Part shown: positions 26,014 through 35,900 of the stretch, piece by piece
How the letters are laid out: each line of letters starts with the position of its first letter
Position numbering within the stretch: position 1 is the first letter of the stretch
NCBI RefSeq assembly: GCF_024102715.1
Contig: NZ_JAGFJM010000141.1
Location: forward strand, 1 to 46,805
Direction of reading: 5' to 3'
Source of the DNA: Nitrosomonas communis
GTDB taxonomy: Bacteria > Pseudomonadota > Gammaproteobacteria > Burkholderiales > Nitrosomonadaceae
DNA: 46,805 nt
Position numbers and translations under genes: made by a program
The notes under the pieces: generated by a model
The model's database searches: none
What the model was told of the DNA's origin: nothing
What the model saw: the letters and a program-made list of their open reading frames with translations, nothing else

Positions 26014-26029
26014 TACGTGTTTGCACGTA
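26014..26029. promoter_or_regulatory. Palindrome TACGTGTTTGCACGTA upstream of the capsid-like gene
   Basis: Identical, on the other strand, to the palindrome at 10509-10524, including flanking bases. It ends 91 bp before the start codon of the capsid-like gene, a suitable place for a regulator site. Confidence 0.5.
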
Positions 26030-26120
26030 TTTACTTGCTTCTTGTTGAGGATTAACTTATTAGCGATAAGAGAGAAGAATTTATTTGAATGTCAGTTAAA
26101 TGGATGATGGGGGAGAAAAA

Positions 26121-27110
26121 ATGATGCAACCCATAGGTAATAACGCTCGCTTGCTTTCAAATGACGTTCTGGCAAAGTGGTTGCTGGAAGATTTTCCATT
26201 TCGTATCCAGCTTTCAACGGCTTTCCCCTTTCTTCCGATCGCAGGTGACGCGCTGCGGTACGCGACGACCGGCCCACTGACGCCAGGCGTGACCATCAAT
26301 CAGTGCGACTCCATCGCCGCGGACACCAAGCAACCTCATGACACCAACCGGATTTACCGCTTCGCAGAAATCGCCACGCAGTTCCGCGTTTGCTACAAGG
26401 CGCAAGACATCTTTTCCTCAAATGTAAATGACCAGGCTGCCGTGCAGATGGCGCTGGCGGTGCGGGAATTGCTGTACAAGTTCTGGATGCTCTTTGAGGG
26501 TGGTGATTCTGCGACCAACCCGGATGAATTCGATGGACTGCTGAAGCTAGTGGACCCCTCGAAAGTAGTTGATCTGGAAGGGCGTGAGCTGACGTTGGAA
26601 GATATGGACAGAGCCAAGGAAATGGTACGGACGAACGATGGACGGTGCATCGTGATTTTTACCAGCACTATTGGCAAGCGTGCGATTCATGCAGCTTACT
26701 GGAACCGGGGAGTGGCGCCAGAGTATGAAGAAATGGCCTTTCCCAGCCCCGATGGCAGCAGCAAAATGCAGCAAGTGCTCAAGTTTGATGGTGCGCCTGT
26801 TTATATCAACGACCTTAACCAGATCTATGCATGTGACGGCAGTAAGCCGGGGAAACTAATTCCACCGCCCAAAGCCCTCAATCTGGATGGATTTGACTTG
26901 CCGGTTGCAACCAACATCTGGTTTTTTGTGTTGGGTCAGGGAAATCTGCATGGCATCATGCCGGAAAAAGCACAAAGCATTATTACCCGCTCTACCATTC
27001 TGGCAGATGCTTCCACGCTGGTATACCACATGATGATGCCGGTAGGAATTGCGCTGGGCAGCGCATGCGCCCTTTCAGTTATTAAGAATGCGACTATTCC
27101 GCGGGGGTAG
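26121..27110 (+). CDS. HK97-fold capsid/encapsulin-like shell protein
   Basis: A 329-residue protein with the order of features of HK97-type major capsid proteins. An N-terminal arm is followed by an extended loop (ALRYATTGPLTPGVTIN, about residues 45-60), FRVCYKAQDIFSSNVNDQ, the long spine helix AVQMALAVRELLYKFWMLFE (about 105-125), GGDSATNPDEFDGLLKLV (about 126-145), LTLEDMDRAKEM, and a domain ending in FDGAPVYINDLNQIYACDG (about 220-240). EFDGL followed by a pairing of LTLEDMD and PVYINDL is the classical pattern. There is no protease or scaffold domain. The start at 26121 is preferred because GGGGGAG lies 5 nt upstream; the ATG at 26100 would absorb it. No terminase, portal or tail gene is in the window, so it is not a normal prophage. 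The fold is inferred from pattern recall. Confidence 0.7.
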   Translation: MMQPIGNNARLLSNDVLAKWLLEDFPFRIQLSTAFPFLPIAGDALRYATTGPLTPGVTINQCDSIAADTKQPHDTNRIYRFAEIATQFRVCYKAQDIFSSNVNDQAAVQMALAVRELLYKFWMLFEGGDSATNPDEFDGLLKLVDPSKVVDLEGRELTLEDMDRAKEMVRTNDGRCIVIFTSTIGKRAIHAAYWNRGVAPEYEEMAFPSPDGSSKMQQVLKFDGAPVYINDLNQIYACDGSKPGKLIPPPKALNLDGFDLPVATNIWFFVLGQGNLHGIMPEKAQSIITRSTILADASTLVYHMMMPVGIALGSACALSVIKNATIPRG

Positions 27111-27302
27111 TAGACAGAAGAATGTTGGTACGCTGAATGGCGGCGTGGAATCAGAAGTTCTGTGGCAGAACCAATGCCAGTTTCTTCAGCGAGATAACCG
27201 CAGTTAAGGGATGTAACCATCCACTTCCAGCGGTTCCCATTAGAGCAGGTGCGTTTTCAAGAGGAGACGCAGCAGGGCACAATGAAGTAGGAAACGTACG
27301 CT
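27111..27302. other. Gap inside the capsid-protease pair
   Basis: 192 bp between the two plus-strand genes. AGGA lies 10 nt before the second start. No hairpin or promoter is obvious, so co-transcription is possible but the gap is large for a tight operon. Confidence 0.35.
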
Positions 27303-29819
27303 ATGAGATCACCTTTTATAGATGACGCCATCGACAACAACCGGAATATCAAAGATTTCGTAGTGGAGTGCGCCTGTTCTGCAGAGATAATTTGGTTGCG
27401 CTTGCCAAAAGAATGGACTGAGGCCGAGGTGAATCAGCAGATCACGGCTGCGAAGACATGGTTCAAGAAGTATTGTATTGACCTGGCGTTCAAGGAATTC
27501 GCGCTCGATCCCACCCTTCCAAAGCATGATGAAAAGAAAAAGGAGCTCGATGATCTTTTTAAGAAGTACGAAATCCAGGCTAGCCAGATCCCAAAGGGAA
27601 AGACCCAATCCGGTATTGAGGACCAGCTTAAAGCAATCCAGGAAACGGTCGAGGATATTCATAGCCTCATAATAGAGCGTGAAAAGACAAAGATCGAGCA
27701 GCAGAAGAAAAAGGCCAAGGGGGAGAAAAGCCCGCTCGTGGTGCTGTTCCTGGACGAATGGTATCCGCCTCTTCCTGGCGAAGGTATTCGCAGCGATCGT
27801 ATCAGCGCCAACCACCGGAACTTTCCGCTGATTGGGTTAGATCGATACGACCGAGCAAGCTCCTTGCTGTTGGTGCACGAGTTGGCCCATGGCTTGAGGC
27901 GGGTCGTCAATCCCCCAAAAAAAGGAGTGAAGATTCTCGATAAAGTTTTCGAGCAAGTCGGTGAACCGGGAGTGCCTCCGAAGTTTGTCATTCCGTACAA
28001 TACGAAGTGCGTCGACAAGTTCATCAAGACCAATCAGGTCAAGAAGTTAGCACCGCGATTCTGGGATGATCATTGCCCCAGTGGCGTTAACCAGGAGCGC
28101 GCCATGCTATTCATCGATCGATTTACGGCTTTCCAGCCGTACCAGTACAACCAGAATCACGTCTTTACGGTGCTCGAGTATCTGACCATCTTGGCGGCTG
28201 GATACGTGAGCTGCGTTGAGGGATGCGACGAGAAACAGGAAATGCGAACGCCATTTTATCTGACTGACTTGCTGCTTGATCTGAGCAGAGTTGTGCATCT
28301 AACGCCGGGACTTCGCTTCCCATTCCTGAAGAATGTGCCGTTTCCGGCCGAATTCACAGCAGTAGTGCGAGAAGAAATGCCGAATTTGGAAATGCTAAGC
28401 TTTCCCGCTCTGGTGGAAGAATCTCCAAACTCCTTTAGCACAAATGAAGTCTCGATTGAGCAGTCGCGAATTTTCGTTCCGCCGCTCGAGATGCCGGCAC
28501 CATCAGCTTTTTTGTCCGGGCCTGAAGTGCCAGCGCCGCCCGACGGCGTTAATGTGTTTTACCTGCCCGACCTGACACTTGATATGACTGGCGTCGCGCA
28601 CATGACGCCGGGATTTCGCGAGCCCGCTTTTTCTAATCTATCTTTGCTTGCCTTTAATCTTCCCGTGTTACGGCAAATAAGGCAGACCCTTTTGCTGAAA
28701 AAAAACAGTCCGGATGAAGAGCTAAAACGTAGTCCGGACGAGAAGATCATGGCGTTTGGCGAGTTGGAGATGGATGCCACGTTTGGCTTCGCCAAGGCAG
28801 GCCTCGTCGATACGATTTTTAATTTTGTCGAAGAAAACATCAACCCGCAACTTCCAAAACTTCCCAAATTTTTAAAACTTCCACTTGGAGAGGCAAAAAT
28901 TACAAAGGAACAGGTCCAGGCTGCCGTTGACACAGTCAGCCCTAAAGTCGTGATAGATTTTACCTGTACCGGCAGTTGCGAGTATTTTGATTCGATCCAG
29001 ATTGGGCAGCAATCACAAGAGCTCCATGGATCGAAAAGGGGAGGAACGACAATTCCTGTTATCGATGTTTCCCTTTTCTTGAGATTAGATGCAGTCGTGA
29101 CTACAGCGCCGGTGAAAGTGATTAACTCCTGTATCACCGAAGAGGAATTGGATTTCCGGCGTAAATCAAAAGAAGCCCTTGAAGCCATGCAGGAATTTCA
29201 AGAGGCTGTGGGTAAGAAAGCAAAGGGGGAGAAGGTTGAATTGCCCGCCCGCCCTGAATTTCCTAAACCTCCGAAAGAGCGTTCCAAATCCGGCAAACAA
29301 GTGCAGCAGGACTTTATCATTAAATGGAGCCTGACAATCGAGTTTTCCTTACTTGGAATCGAGAACACCAGGAGATTGTATACACAAACAGTTAGCCGCT
29401 ATTCGCCGTGTTGTCCAATACCCATTCCTGCTGTACCAATTCCCCCCAGCGCTGTTCCAGAAGGTGAAGAGGAGAAGGAAGACGATAAGAAGGGAACGCA
29501 GAAAGAATTCTTTTTGGCAGGCCACCAAGACTTGGGCGAAATCGTCCGCGGTTACTCCCCTGCGGCGCTTCCTGGCAATATAGCAGAAGAAATAGCAAGA
29601 GAAGAAGCCGCTATGGAAGAGCAGGAGAAGCCAGTCTTTGTTACAGGATTGGAGGAGATAGCGCTCAGCGCGGAAGCGCTCGCCACCAGGTTCATGGCCG
29701 CAGACATTGCTACGATCGTATCTCAACCGATCGAGAATACTGCTGCCCCGCTAAGCAGCCGGGAGGATTTATTTCCATTCCGGCTGATGATTACCTTGCC
29801 CGGCACGCCGCAGGACTAA
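27303..29819 (+). CDS. Large zincin-like metalloprotease candidate, partner of the capsid-like gene
   Basis: An 838-residue protein without signal peptide. An alpha/beta start (AEIIWLRLPKEWTEAEVNQQ) is followed by a charged coiled-coil stretch (about 75-145), then LVVLFLDEWYPPLPG and LLLVHELAHGLRR with the zinc motif HELAH at residues 192-196. NHVFTVLEYLTILAAGYVS offers Glu292 as a third ligand, as in M91-type (NleD-like) peptidases; this is inference. Residues 318-340 and 419-441 are a repeat (FYL-x-D-L-x-LD-x3-V-x-H-x-TPG-x-R). The rest is low-similarity, with Cys pairs (FTCTGSC), Lys-rich helices and a Pro-rich segment (SPCCPIPIPAVPIPPSAVP). No family covers the whole protein to my knowledge. 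It could be cargo, maturase or toxin linked to the shell protein. Confidence 0.6.
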   Translation: MRSPFIDDAIDNNRNIKDFVVECACSAEIIWLRLPKEWTEAEVNQQITAAKTWFKKYCIDLAFKEFALDPTLPKHDEKKKELDDLFKKYEIQASQIPKGKTQSGIEDQLKAIQETVEDIHSLIIEREKTKIEQQKKKAKGEKSPLVVLFLDEWYPPLPGEGIRSDRISANHRNFPLIGLDRYDRASSLLLVHELAHGLRRVVNPPKKGVKILDKVFEQVGEPGVPPKFVIPYNTKCVDKFIKTNQVKKLAPRFWDDHCPSGVNQERAMLFIDRFTAFQPYQYNQNHVFTVLEYLTILAAGYVSCVEGCDEKQEMRTPFYLTDLLLDLSRVVHLTPGLRFPFLKNVPFPAEFTAVVREEMPNLEMLSFPALVEESPNSFSTNEVSIEQSRIFVPPLEMPAPSAFLSGPEVPAPPDGVNVFYLPDLTLDMTGVAHMTPGFREPAFSNLSLLAFNLPVLRQIRQTLLLKKNSPDEELKRSPDEKIMAFGELEMDATFGFAKAGLVDTIFNFVEENINPQLPKLPKFLKLPLGEAKITKEQVQAAVDTVSPKVVIDFTCTGSCEYFDSIQIGQQSQELHGSKRGGTTIPVIDVSLFLRLDAVVTTAPVKVINSCITEEELDFRRKSKEALEAMQEFQEAVGKKAKGEKVELPARPEFPKPPKERSKSGKQVQQDFIIKWSLTIEFSLLGIENTRRLYTQTVSRYSPCCPIPIPAVPIPPSAVPEGEEEKEDDKKGTQKEFFLAGHQDLGEIVRGYSPAALPGNIAEEIAREEAAMEEQEKPVFVTGLEEIALSAEALATRFMAADIATIVSQPIENTAAPLSSREDLFPFRLMITLPGTPQD

Positions 29820-29844
29820 ACATCTATCCATCGGGTTTACGTGC

Positions 29845-31668
29845 TTAGGTTTCTGCCAGATACCAAACGACGGTGAAAGCAGGCAGGATACCCGCTGCAA
29901 GCTGCGGATCAGTATCCATGCTACTGCGATAGAATATTTTACCTTGCGGCGTAGCGGGCAAGTTGGCGGACGTTGCGCCTAAATTGGCGTAGACGGCCAG
30001 TTGTCCAGCATCAGCGCAAAGCCAACGGGCATGCAGCGCATGCGTTGTCAGCGCCTCAAAATGGCTGTCTTGGATGGCAGATAAACGCGGCACGATTATC
30101 TGCTGCCGCACAGCCAATAGTTCTTGGTATAGCCTGAGCCATTCCTGGTGAGGGGAACGGGTGAGTGCCCGCCAGTCCAGCTTGGCCAGCTCAAAGGTAT
30201 GGGCTGCGCACGGATCGGGAATGACTGCGCGCGCAGCCGGGTCACGGAAACGCTCAAAACGGGCAAATTCTTTGCGCCGCCCTGCCGTTACCACCTCAGC
30301 CAGTTCGCCGCTGAAGGCGCAAAAAAAAGGAAACGGCTCGCGTGCGCTCCACTCTTCGCCCATAAACAACAGGGGTATCGAGGGCGACAACAGGAGCAGA
30401 ATGGTGGCAACACGCAACGCTTCGGGTGCGGCCAATACCGTTAGGCGCTCACCGAATGCACGGTTGCCGATCTGATCATGATTTTGCAGAAAGTCGACAA
30501 AAGCTGTAGGTGGCAAATGGGTGCTCGGCTCACCGCGTGCCATGCCCTGGCGGTAAGTGGAAGTCTCACCCTGATAGGCAAACCCTTCGGTCAGGCAGCG
30601 TCCCAAATGGCGGATAGGATCAATAGCATAATCTGCATAATAGCCATCGCACTCATCCGTCAACAGTACATGGTAGGCATGATGCGCATCGTCGTTCCAC
30701 TGCGCATTGTAATCGAGAGACTGGCTGTTCGGAGCGCGCGTCAGATAACGCGCTGCATTATGATCATTTTCCAAAATGAGGTGAACAGCACGTTCTGTGC
30801 CCAATGTGGCGCGCACTGTTTGCGCCAGTTCCTCGAGGATATCGGGTTGGCTGTCATCGAGAATCGCATGCACAGCATCCAGCCGCAGACCATCGAAGTG
30901 ATACTCTTCCAGCCAATAGAGCGCGTTATGCAGGTAGAAATCGCGCACGATCCGCGAATTTTCACCATCGAAATTGATCGCCGCTCCCCATGGGGTATGA
31001 TGCCGTTCAGTGAAAAATTGCGGGGCATACACATGCAGATAATTGCCCTCCGGCCCGAAGTGATTGTAGACGACATCGAGCAGCATTATCAGTCCGCGGC
31101 GATGCGCACTCTGTACCAGCCGCTTGAGATCATCTGGTGTGCCGTAAACACTATCCGGCGCAAACAGTAAAGTACCGTCGTAGCCCCAGTTGCACCTGCC
31201 AGGAAAATCGGCCACCGGCATGAGTTCGATAGCGGTCACGCCCAAGTCAATCAGATAATCCAGCTTTTGCTCGATTGCTGCAAAGGTGCCTGCAGGCGTG
31301 AAAGTGCCAACGTGGATTTCATAGATCACCGCTTCTTCCCAGGGGCGGCCATGCCAATCATCATCTTGCCAGTCAAATGCAGCAGGGTTGACTACCTGGC
31401 TTGCGCCATGCACATCATCCGGGTTATAGCGCGAAGCAGGATCAGGCACGCATAGTCCATTGTCAATCTGGTAGCGATACCGGCTACCCGCGCGCGCCTG
31501 TTCACTTATCCCTTCATACCAGCCTGCACCGATCGCTTGCATTGGTACGGGATTTTCCTTATCGACAAGCAGGGTGACCTGATGGGCGGCTGGTGCCCAT
31601 AGACGGAAACGCACCTTGCCCTGTTGGGTAAACTCAGCGCCAAAGGGCATGCAGTGTTGTCGTTTCAT
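29845..31668 (-). CDS. treZ: Maltooligosyltrehalose trehalohydrolase TreZ
   Basis: A 607-residue GH13 enzyme that releases trehalose from maltooligosyl-trehalose, the step after TreY. The N-terminal CBM48-like domain starts MPFGAEFTQQGKVRFRLWAP. The barrel has VTAIELMPVADFPGRCNWGY, the TreZ-typical nucleophile region HFDGLRLDAVHAI (about residue 259), acid HLILENDHNAARYL (about 296) and FLQNHDQIGNRAFGERL (about 396). Length is normal. The start is 12 bp after the glgC stop, so it is the third gene of the TreS-GlgC-TreZ operon. Its 3' end converges on the metalloprotease gene with only 25 bp between. Confidence 0.93.
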   Translation of the reverse strand: MKRQHCMPFGAEFTQQGKVRFRLWAPAAHQVTLLVDKENPVPMQAIGAGWYEGISEQARAGSRYRYQIDNGLCVPDPASRYNPDDVHGASQVVNPAAFDWQDDDWHGRPWEEAVIYEIHVGTFTPAGTFAAIEQKLDYLIDLGVTAIELMPVADFPGRCNWGYDGTLLFAPDSVYGTPDDLKRLVQSAHRRGLIMLLDVVYNHFGPEGNYLHVYAPQFFTERHHTPWGAAINFDGENSRIVRDFYLHNALYWLEEYHFDGLRLDAVHAILDDSQPDILEELAQTVRATLGTERAVHLILENDHNAARYLTRAPNSQSLDYNAQWNDDAHHAYHVLLTDECDGYYADYAIDPIRHLGRCLTEGFAYQGETSTYRQGMARGEPSTHLPPTAFVDFLQNHDQIGNRAFGERLTVLAAPEALRVATILLLLSPSIPLLFMGEEWSAREPFPFFCAFSGELAEVVTAGRRKEFARFERFRDPAARAVIPDPCAAHTFELAKLDWRALTRSPHQEWLRLYQELLAVRQQIIVPRLSAIQDSHFEALTTHALHARWLCADAGQLAVYANLGATSANLPATPQGKIFYRSSMDTDPQLAAGILPAFTVVWYLAET

Positions 31669-31680
31669 GCCGCTATCTCT

Positions 31681-32916
31681 TTACCAATAATGGCCGATAG
31701 TGCCATCATATCTATATTTTCCTTTTGGTACGACCACGATTCCTGAATCAGTAACGGTATAACGCTCAGCGTCGGTTTGCCGGTCATAACCGATGCGGCT
31801 GTCGGCACAGATCAGGTTATACCGGTCTACGATAGCACGTTTGAGCCGTGAGCCCCGGCGTATGATAGCGTAATCCATGATGATGGATTCATCGATTTCA
31901 ACGTCTTCTTCGATTAACACCTCTCGACGAATAACGGAGTTGTGAATCCTGGCACCTTTTATGAAGCTACCGTCACCGATAATGCTGTTCTCGATCTCAG
32001 CATGGATAAATTTTGCCGAGGGTCCCTGATATTCACTGGAAGCGAAGCGCCAGCGTGGATTAAACAGATTGAATTTTGGTTCAAGTCCCAGCAGGTCTTG
32101 ATGTGCCAGGAAATAGGCGTTAATCGTGCCGACATCGCGCCAATAGGATTGTTCTTCGTAGTCTCGAATGCCTGGTATGAGATTATTTGCAAAGTTATAA
32201 GCAAACACGCGGTGGCTCTGGCATAAACGAGGTAGCAGATGGCTGCCGAAATCCTTTTCACCGCGACGTTTACCTTCCTCCAATGCGGTATACAAAGTGT
32301 CGGTACTGAACAGATAATTGCCCATTGATGCATAAGCGCGGGTAGGTTCTCCCGGCATCGAAGGCGGGTATTGCGGCTTCTCATAGAACTGGCGGATACG
32401 TCCATCATCAGCACTCTCGATTACACCGAAAGCGCTAGCCTGCGCCAGCGGCACTGGCAGCGCTGCCACAGTGACGTCAGCATCGTTTTCCAGATGAAAG
32501 TGCGCCATCTGTTGCACATCCATGCGATAGATGTGATCGGCCCCGAACACCGCCACCAGATCTGGTGCATGCTGCCGGATCAGACTGAGATTCTGGTACA
32601 CTGCATCCGCTGTCCCCTGAAACCACTCAGGCCCCTCGCGCATTTGCGGCGGCACGATGGTGACAAACTGTTCGGGGAAAATCGGCGCCAGACCCCAGGA
32701 GCGGCGGATATGTTCGATCAGCGACTGCGATTTGTACTGCACCAGTAGATAGATCGCAAAAATATGCGAGTTCACCAGGTTGGATAAGACGAAGTCTACA
32801 ATACGGTAGCGCCCTCCAAAGGGTACCGAGGGTTTGGAGCGTTCGCAGGTAAGCGGATAAAGGCGTTTACCTTCGCCTCCCGCCATCACCATTGCTAGAA
32901 TTTTCGGATTAGGCAT
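31681..32916 (-). CDS. glgC: Glucose-1-phosphate adenylyltransferase GlgC
   Basis: A 411-residue enzyme making ADP-glucose from glucose 1-phosphate and [23 protein letters not shown] holds the nucleotide loop and [16 protein letters not shown] the next conserved block; [26 protein letters not shown] and [10 protein letters not shown] are substrate-site motifs. The C-terminal left-handed helix repeats ([20 protein letters not shown]) are present. The ATG at 32916 has GGAGG 8 nt upstream and overlaps the stop of the TreS-maltokinase gene as ATGCCTAA, a sign of coupled translation; a GTG at 32931 is less likely. The enzyme is usually allosterically controlled. No glgA or glgB lies in the window. 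Confidence 0.94.
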   Translation of the reverse strand: MPNPKILAMVMAGGEGKRLYPLTCERSKPSVPFGGRYRIVDFVLSNLVNSHIFAIYLLVQYKSQSLIEHIRRSWGLAPIFPEQFVTIVPPQMREGPEWFQGTADAVYQNLSLIRQHAPDLVAVFGADHIYRMDVQQMAHFHLENDADVTVAALPVPLAQASAFGVIESADDGRIRQFYEKPQYPPSMPGEPTRAYASMGNYLFSTDTLYTALEEGKRRGEKDFGSHLLPRLCQSHRVFAYNFANNLIPGIRDYEEQSYWRDVGTINAYFLAHQDLLGLEPKFNLFNPRWRFASSEYQGPSAKFIHAEIENSIIGDGSFIKGARIHNSVIRREVLIEEDVEIDESIIMDYAIIRRGSRLKRAIVDRYNLICADSRIGYDRQTDAERYTVTDSGIVVVPKGKYRYDGTIGHYW

Positions 32917-35900
32917 GTTCATCACCTCCACAAGATGGTGCTGTTTGCTCGATCAGGTCGAGCAGAATCAACATCACAGGTTCCAGCCCAGCGAACCGCT
33001 CAGCTAACGCTTTGCCCAGCTCATCCAGTATTTTTTCCATTAGGAATGATTCGAGCAGTTTTTGTTGCTGTGCCGCGTCAGTGGGGTAGGCGCAACAGTC
33101 AGTGATGGCTGTTTGATAACCAATTAGAAAAGCATTGACAGCCGCACGTTCCCACTCGCACGCGCGGCTTTCCAGCAAGTCACGGTGATCCGCGCGTTCA
33201 ATCAGATGTCGACTGAGTGCTTGGAGCGCTGCGCTACTGAGTGAGTAGCGCATGCCTGCAATGTCTTTGAGGGGTGATTGCTTGGCGCGTCGTACTTCCA
33301 AAGATAGGCTAGGGTCACCTTCAAAGTCGGTGATAGTGAAATCGTTATGCGTAAGTAATATCTGGGCAAGGTGATAATTGCCATGGATGCGGATTTTGTA
33401 TAAAGCGGGTTCGTCTAGCAGTGAATAGGTGAGGCGATCCAGCAGATGCAGTCGCTGGCTGAGTAGGCGCTGACAAATCCCGCGTGATTGTTCGGGCAGC
33501 TGGAATAACACTTGTTCCAGTTTGTCGAAAACGGTGACTAACTTCGTCCGTAACTGTGCCATCTGATCTGCGATTTCGCTGACCGGCTGCAGCTCAGGAT
33601 CAAATGCGGCGTTGCCTGTGCTCTTAGCCAATGCTTGATGCAATTCTGCCGTACGCCGTCCCAGCGTCTCCATCTGGGTTAAATACACTGCATGCACGCC
33701 GGCGTCAGAAGCGCGATCGGGTTCATCCACGCACAGTTTGAAATAGCGGCCTAAATAATCCAGCGTGCAGTCCCAGAAGCTGCCTTGATTGGACACATAC
33801 CGGTGCAGCACCCCAATCGCGGTAACCGTACCATGGGCGTGATATTCCAGGCTGCCAGCCAAAGGGGGCACGCTCGCGCATGGCGAAATTTCGGTCAGGA
33901 ATCGTCCCATTTCCAGCTCCGGATTGATGCCTTCCTGCACGCGCCGGTAGACTTTGAGTATGGCTTGGCCGCCATAAACAATGGAGGTATTGCTCTGCTC
34001 CACTCCTGGCCGGTTGATATCGATTGTTTCTGGTAGTCCCGGGAATGCTGCTGTTCTGGAAAACACCATTTCGCCCGCGGCAAAGGGAAGGCGCATTTGC
34101 GCCATGATGGCATCCAGCATGAAGCGGCAAAAAGTATCTTCACCCAGGGCATCATAGAGTATGCCTTCACGCGCACGTTGTCTGGCCTTGGCCAGCATCC
34201 ATGGTGACAAAGCGTGATAGTGCTGATCTGCGGCCTCTCCGAGTAGTAATCCCAACGGTAGAAAATAGCTCTGCGTTATTCCGGTCTCGAATTGGAGCCT
34301 GACCAGCAGCGGCAGCCATCCCTTGCCTTCGGCAGTTTTCCATGTCTGGCTTAAGTTTAATTCCAGCTGAGCGATGTTTTGACCAGCTCCTGCATACCAG
34401 CGCTGCGACGCAAGAAACGGCGGCAGCACTTCGGCTTGCAGTTGCGTGCGGGTCTTACGTGCCAGCACATCGCTGATTTCACCTGCCGGCTTAGACATCA
34501 ATGCGCTCAGCAGTCCTTCCGGCAAGACTAATACAGGCAATAACTCGCGCGGAAGTTTGTCTACGTGCCAGACAGGCGCTTCCACATCGGTAGCTAGCCG
34601 GAACCAGTAAAAACTATAGCTCGGTAAACTCAGCAGATAAGGTAGTTCCCCGATGGCGGGGAAGGCGGTATGTCCGAGCAATTCTACTGGAACGCGGCCT
34701 TTGTATGCGGCCAGATTCAATTCGACTGGCTGAGCGCTGTTGGCAAGATTGGCTACGCATAAAATGCTTTCTTCCTGATATTCGCGTAAATAGGCGAGTA
34801 TCTTGCGATTGCCCGGACGCAAAAATGTAATGGTGCCACGACCAAAAGCCTTGCGAGCTTTGCGCGTGATGATTAGGCGCTGCATCCAGTTGAGTAACGA
34901 ACTGGCAGTGCGGCTTTGCGCTTCGACATTGACTGTTTCATAACCATAAAGCGGATCCATGATGGGCGGCAGATATAGTCGTTGTGGATCGGCCCGGGAA
35001 AAACCTGCATTGCGGTCGGGGCTCCATTGCATGGGTGTGCGTACTCCGTTACGGTCACCGAGGTAAATGTTGTCACCCATACCGATTTCGTCGCCATAAT
35101 AAATAATGGGGGAGCCCGGCATGGATAGTAATAGGCTATACATCAGCTCAATCTTGGCACGACTGCCTTCCATCAGTGGTGCCAGCCGGCGGCGGATACC
35201 CAAATTGAGCCGTGCACGCGGGTCGGATGCGTAAGTGTTGTACATGTAATCACGCTCGCGATCAGTGACCATTTCCAGCGTCAATTCATCGTGATTGCGC
35301 AAGAACACAGCCCATTGGCAATTTTCTGGAATCTCTGGGGTTTGCGCCAGGATTTCGATGATGGGATGACGATCTTCCTGGGCCACCGCCATGAATATGC
35401 GCGGCATCAGTGGAAAATGAAAAGCCATATGACATTCATCGCCATCGCCGAAATACTCGCGCACATCCTCCGGCCATTGATTAGCTTCGGCGAGGAAGAT
35501 GCGGTCAACATAGCGCTGATTCAGCTCTGCGCGCAAATGTTTGATAATGGCGTGTGTTTCGGGAAGATTCTCGTTATTGGTACCATCGCGTTCACACAGA
35601 TAGGGAATGGCATCCAGCCGCATGCCATCGACCCCCATATCAAACCAGAAGTGCATGGCACGCAGCACCGCCTTGACGACATGCGGGTTGGCAAAATTGA
35701 GATCGGGTTGATGCGAAAAGAAGCGATGCCAGTAATATGCTTGTGCTGTTTCATCCCAAGCCCAGTTGGATTTTTCAGTGTCAGTAAAGATGATGCGTGT
35801 TTCTTCGTATTTCTTGACAGTATTGCTCCACACATAATAATTACGCTTGGCTGAACCGGGCGGCGCCACGCGTGCAGCCTGGAACCACGGATGCTGGTCC

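Larger units (their letters stand above)
25656..26120. other. Divergent region between malQ-treY and the capsid-like gene
   Basis: Contains MITE-like repeat copy 2 (25865-25955) and the palindrome TACGTGTTTGCACGTA (26014-26029), and must hold promoters for genes reading both ways. I see nothing else; a clear sigma-70 promoter could not be fixed by eye. Confidence 0.5.

Noticed and set aside
27309-29188. Minus-strand open frames opposite the metalloprotease gene
   Set aside because: They have no start signals and low-complexity Ser/Leu/Phe-rich composition, as expected for antisense of a charged protein.
26121-29819. Ordinary prophage carrying the capsid gene
   Set aside because: No integrase, terminase, portal, tail or lysis gene and no attachment-site duplication seen within this window; both neighbours are trehalose enzymes.
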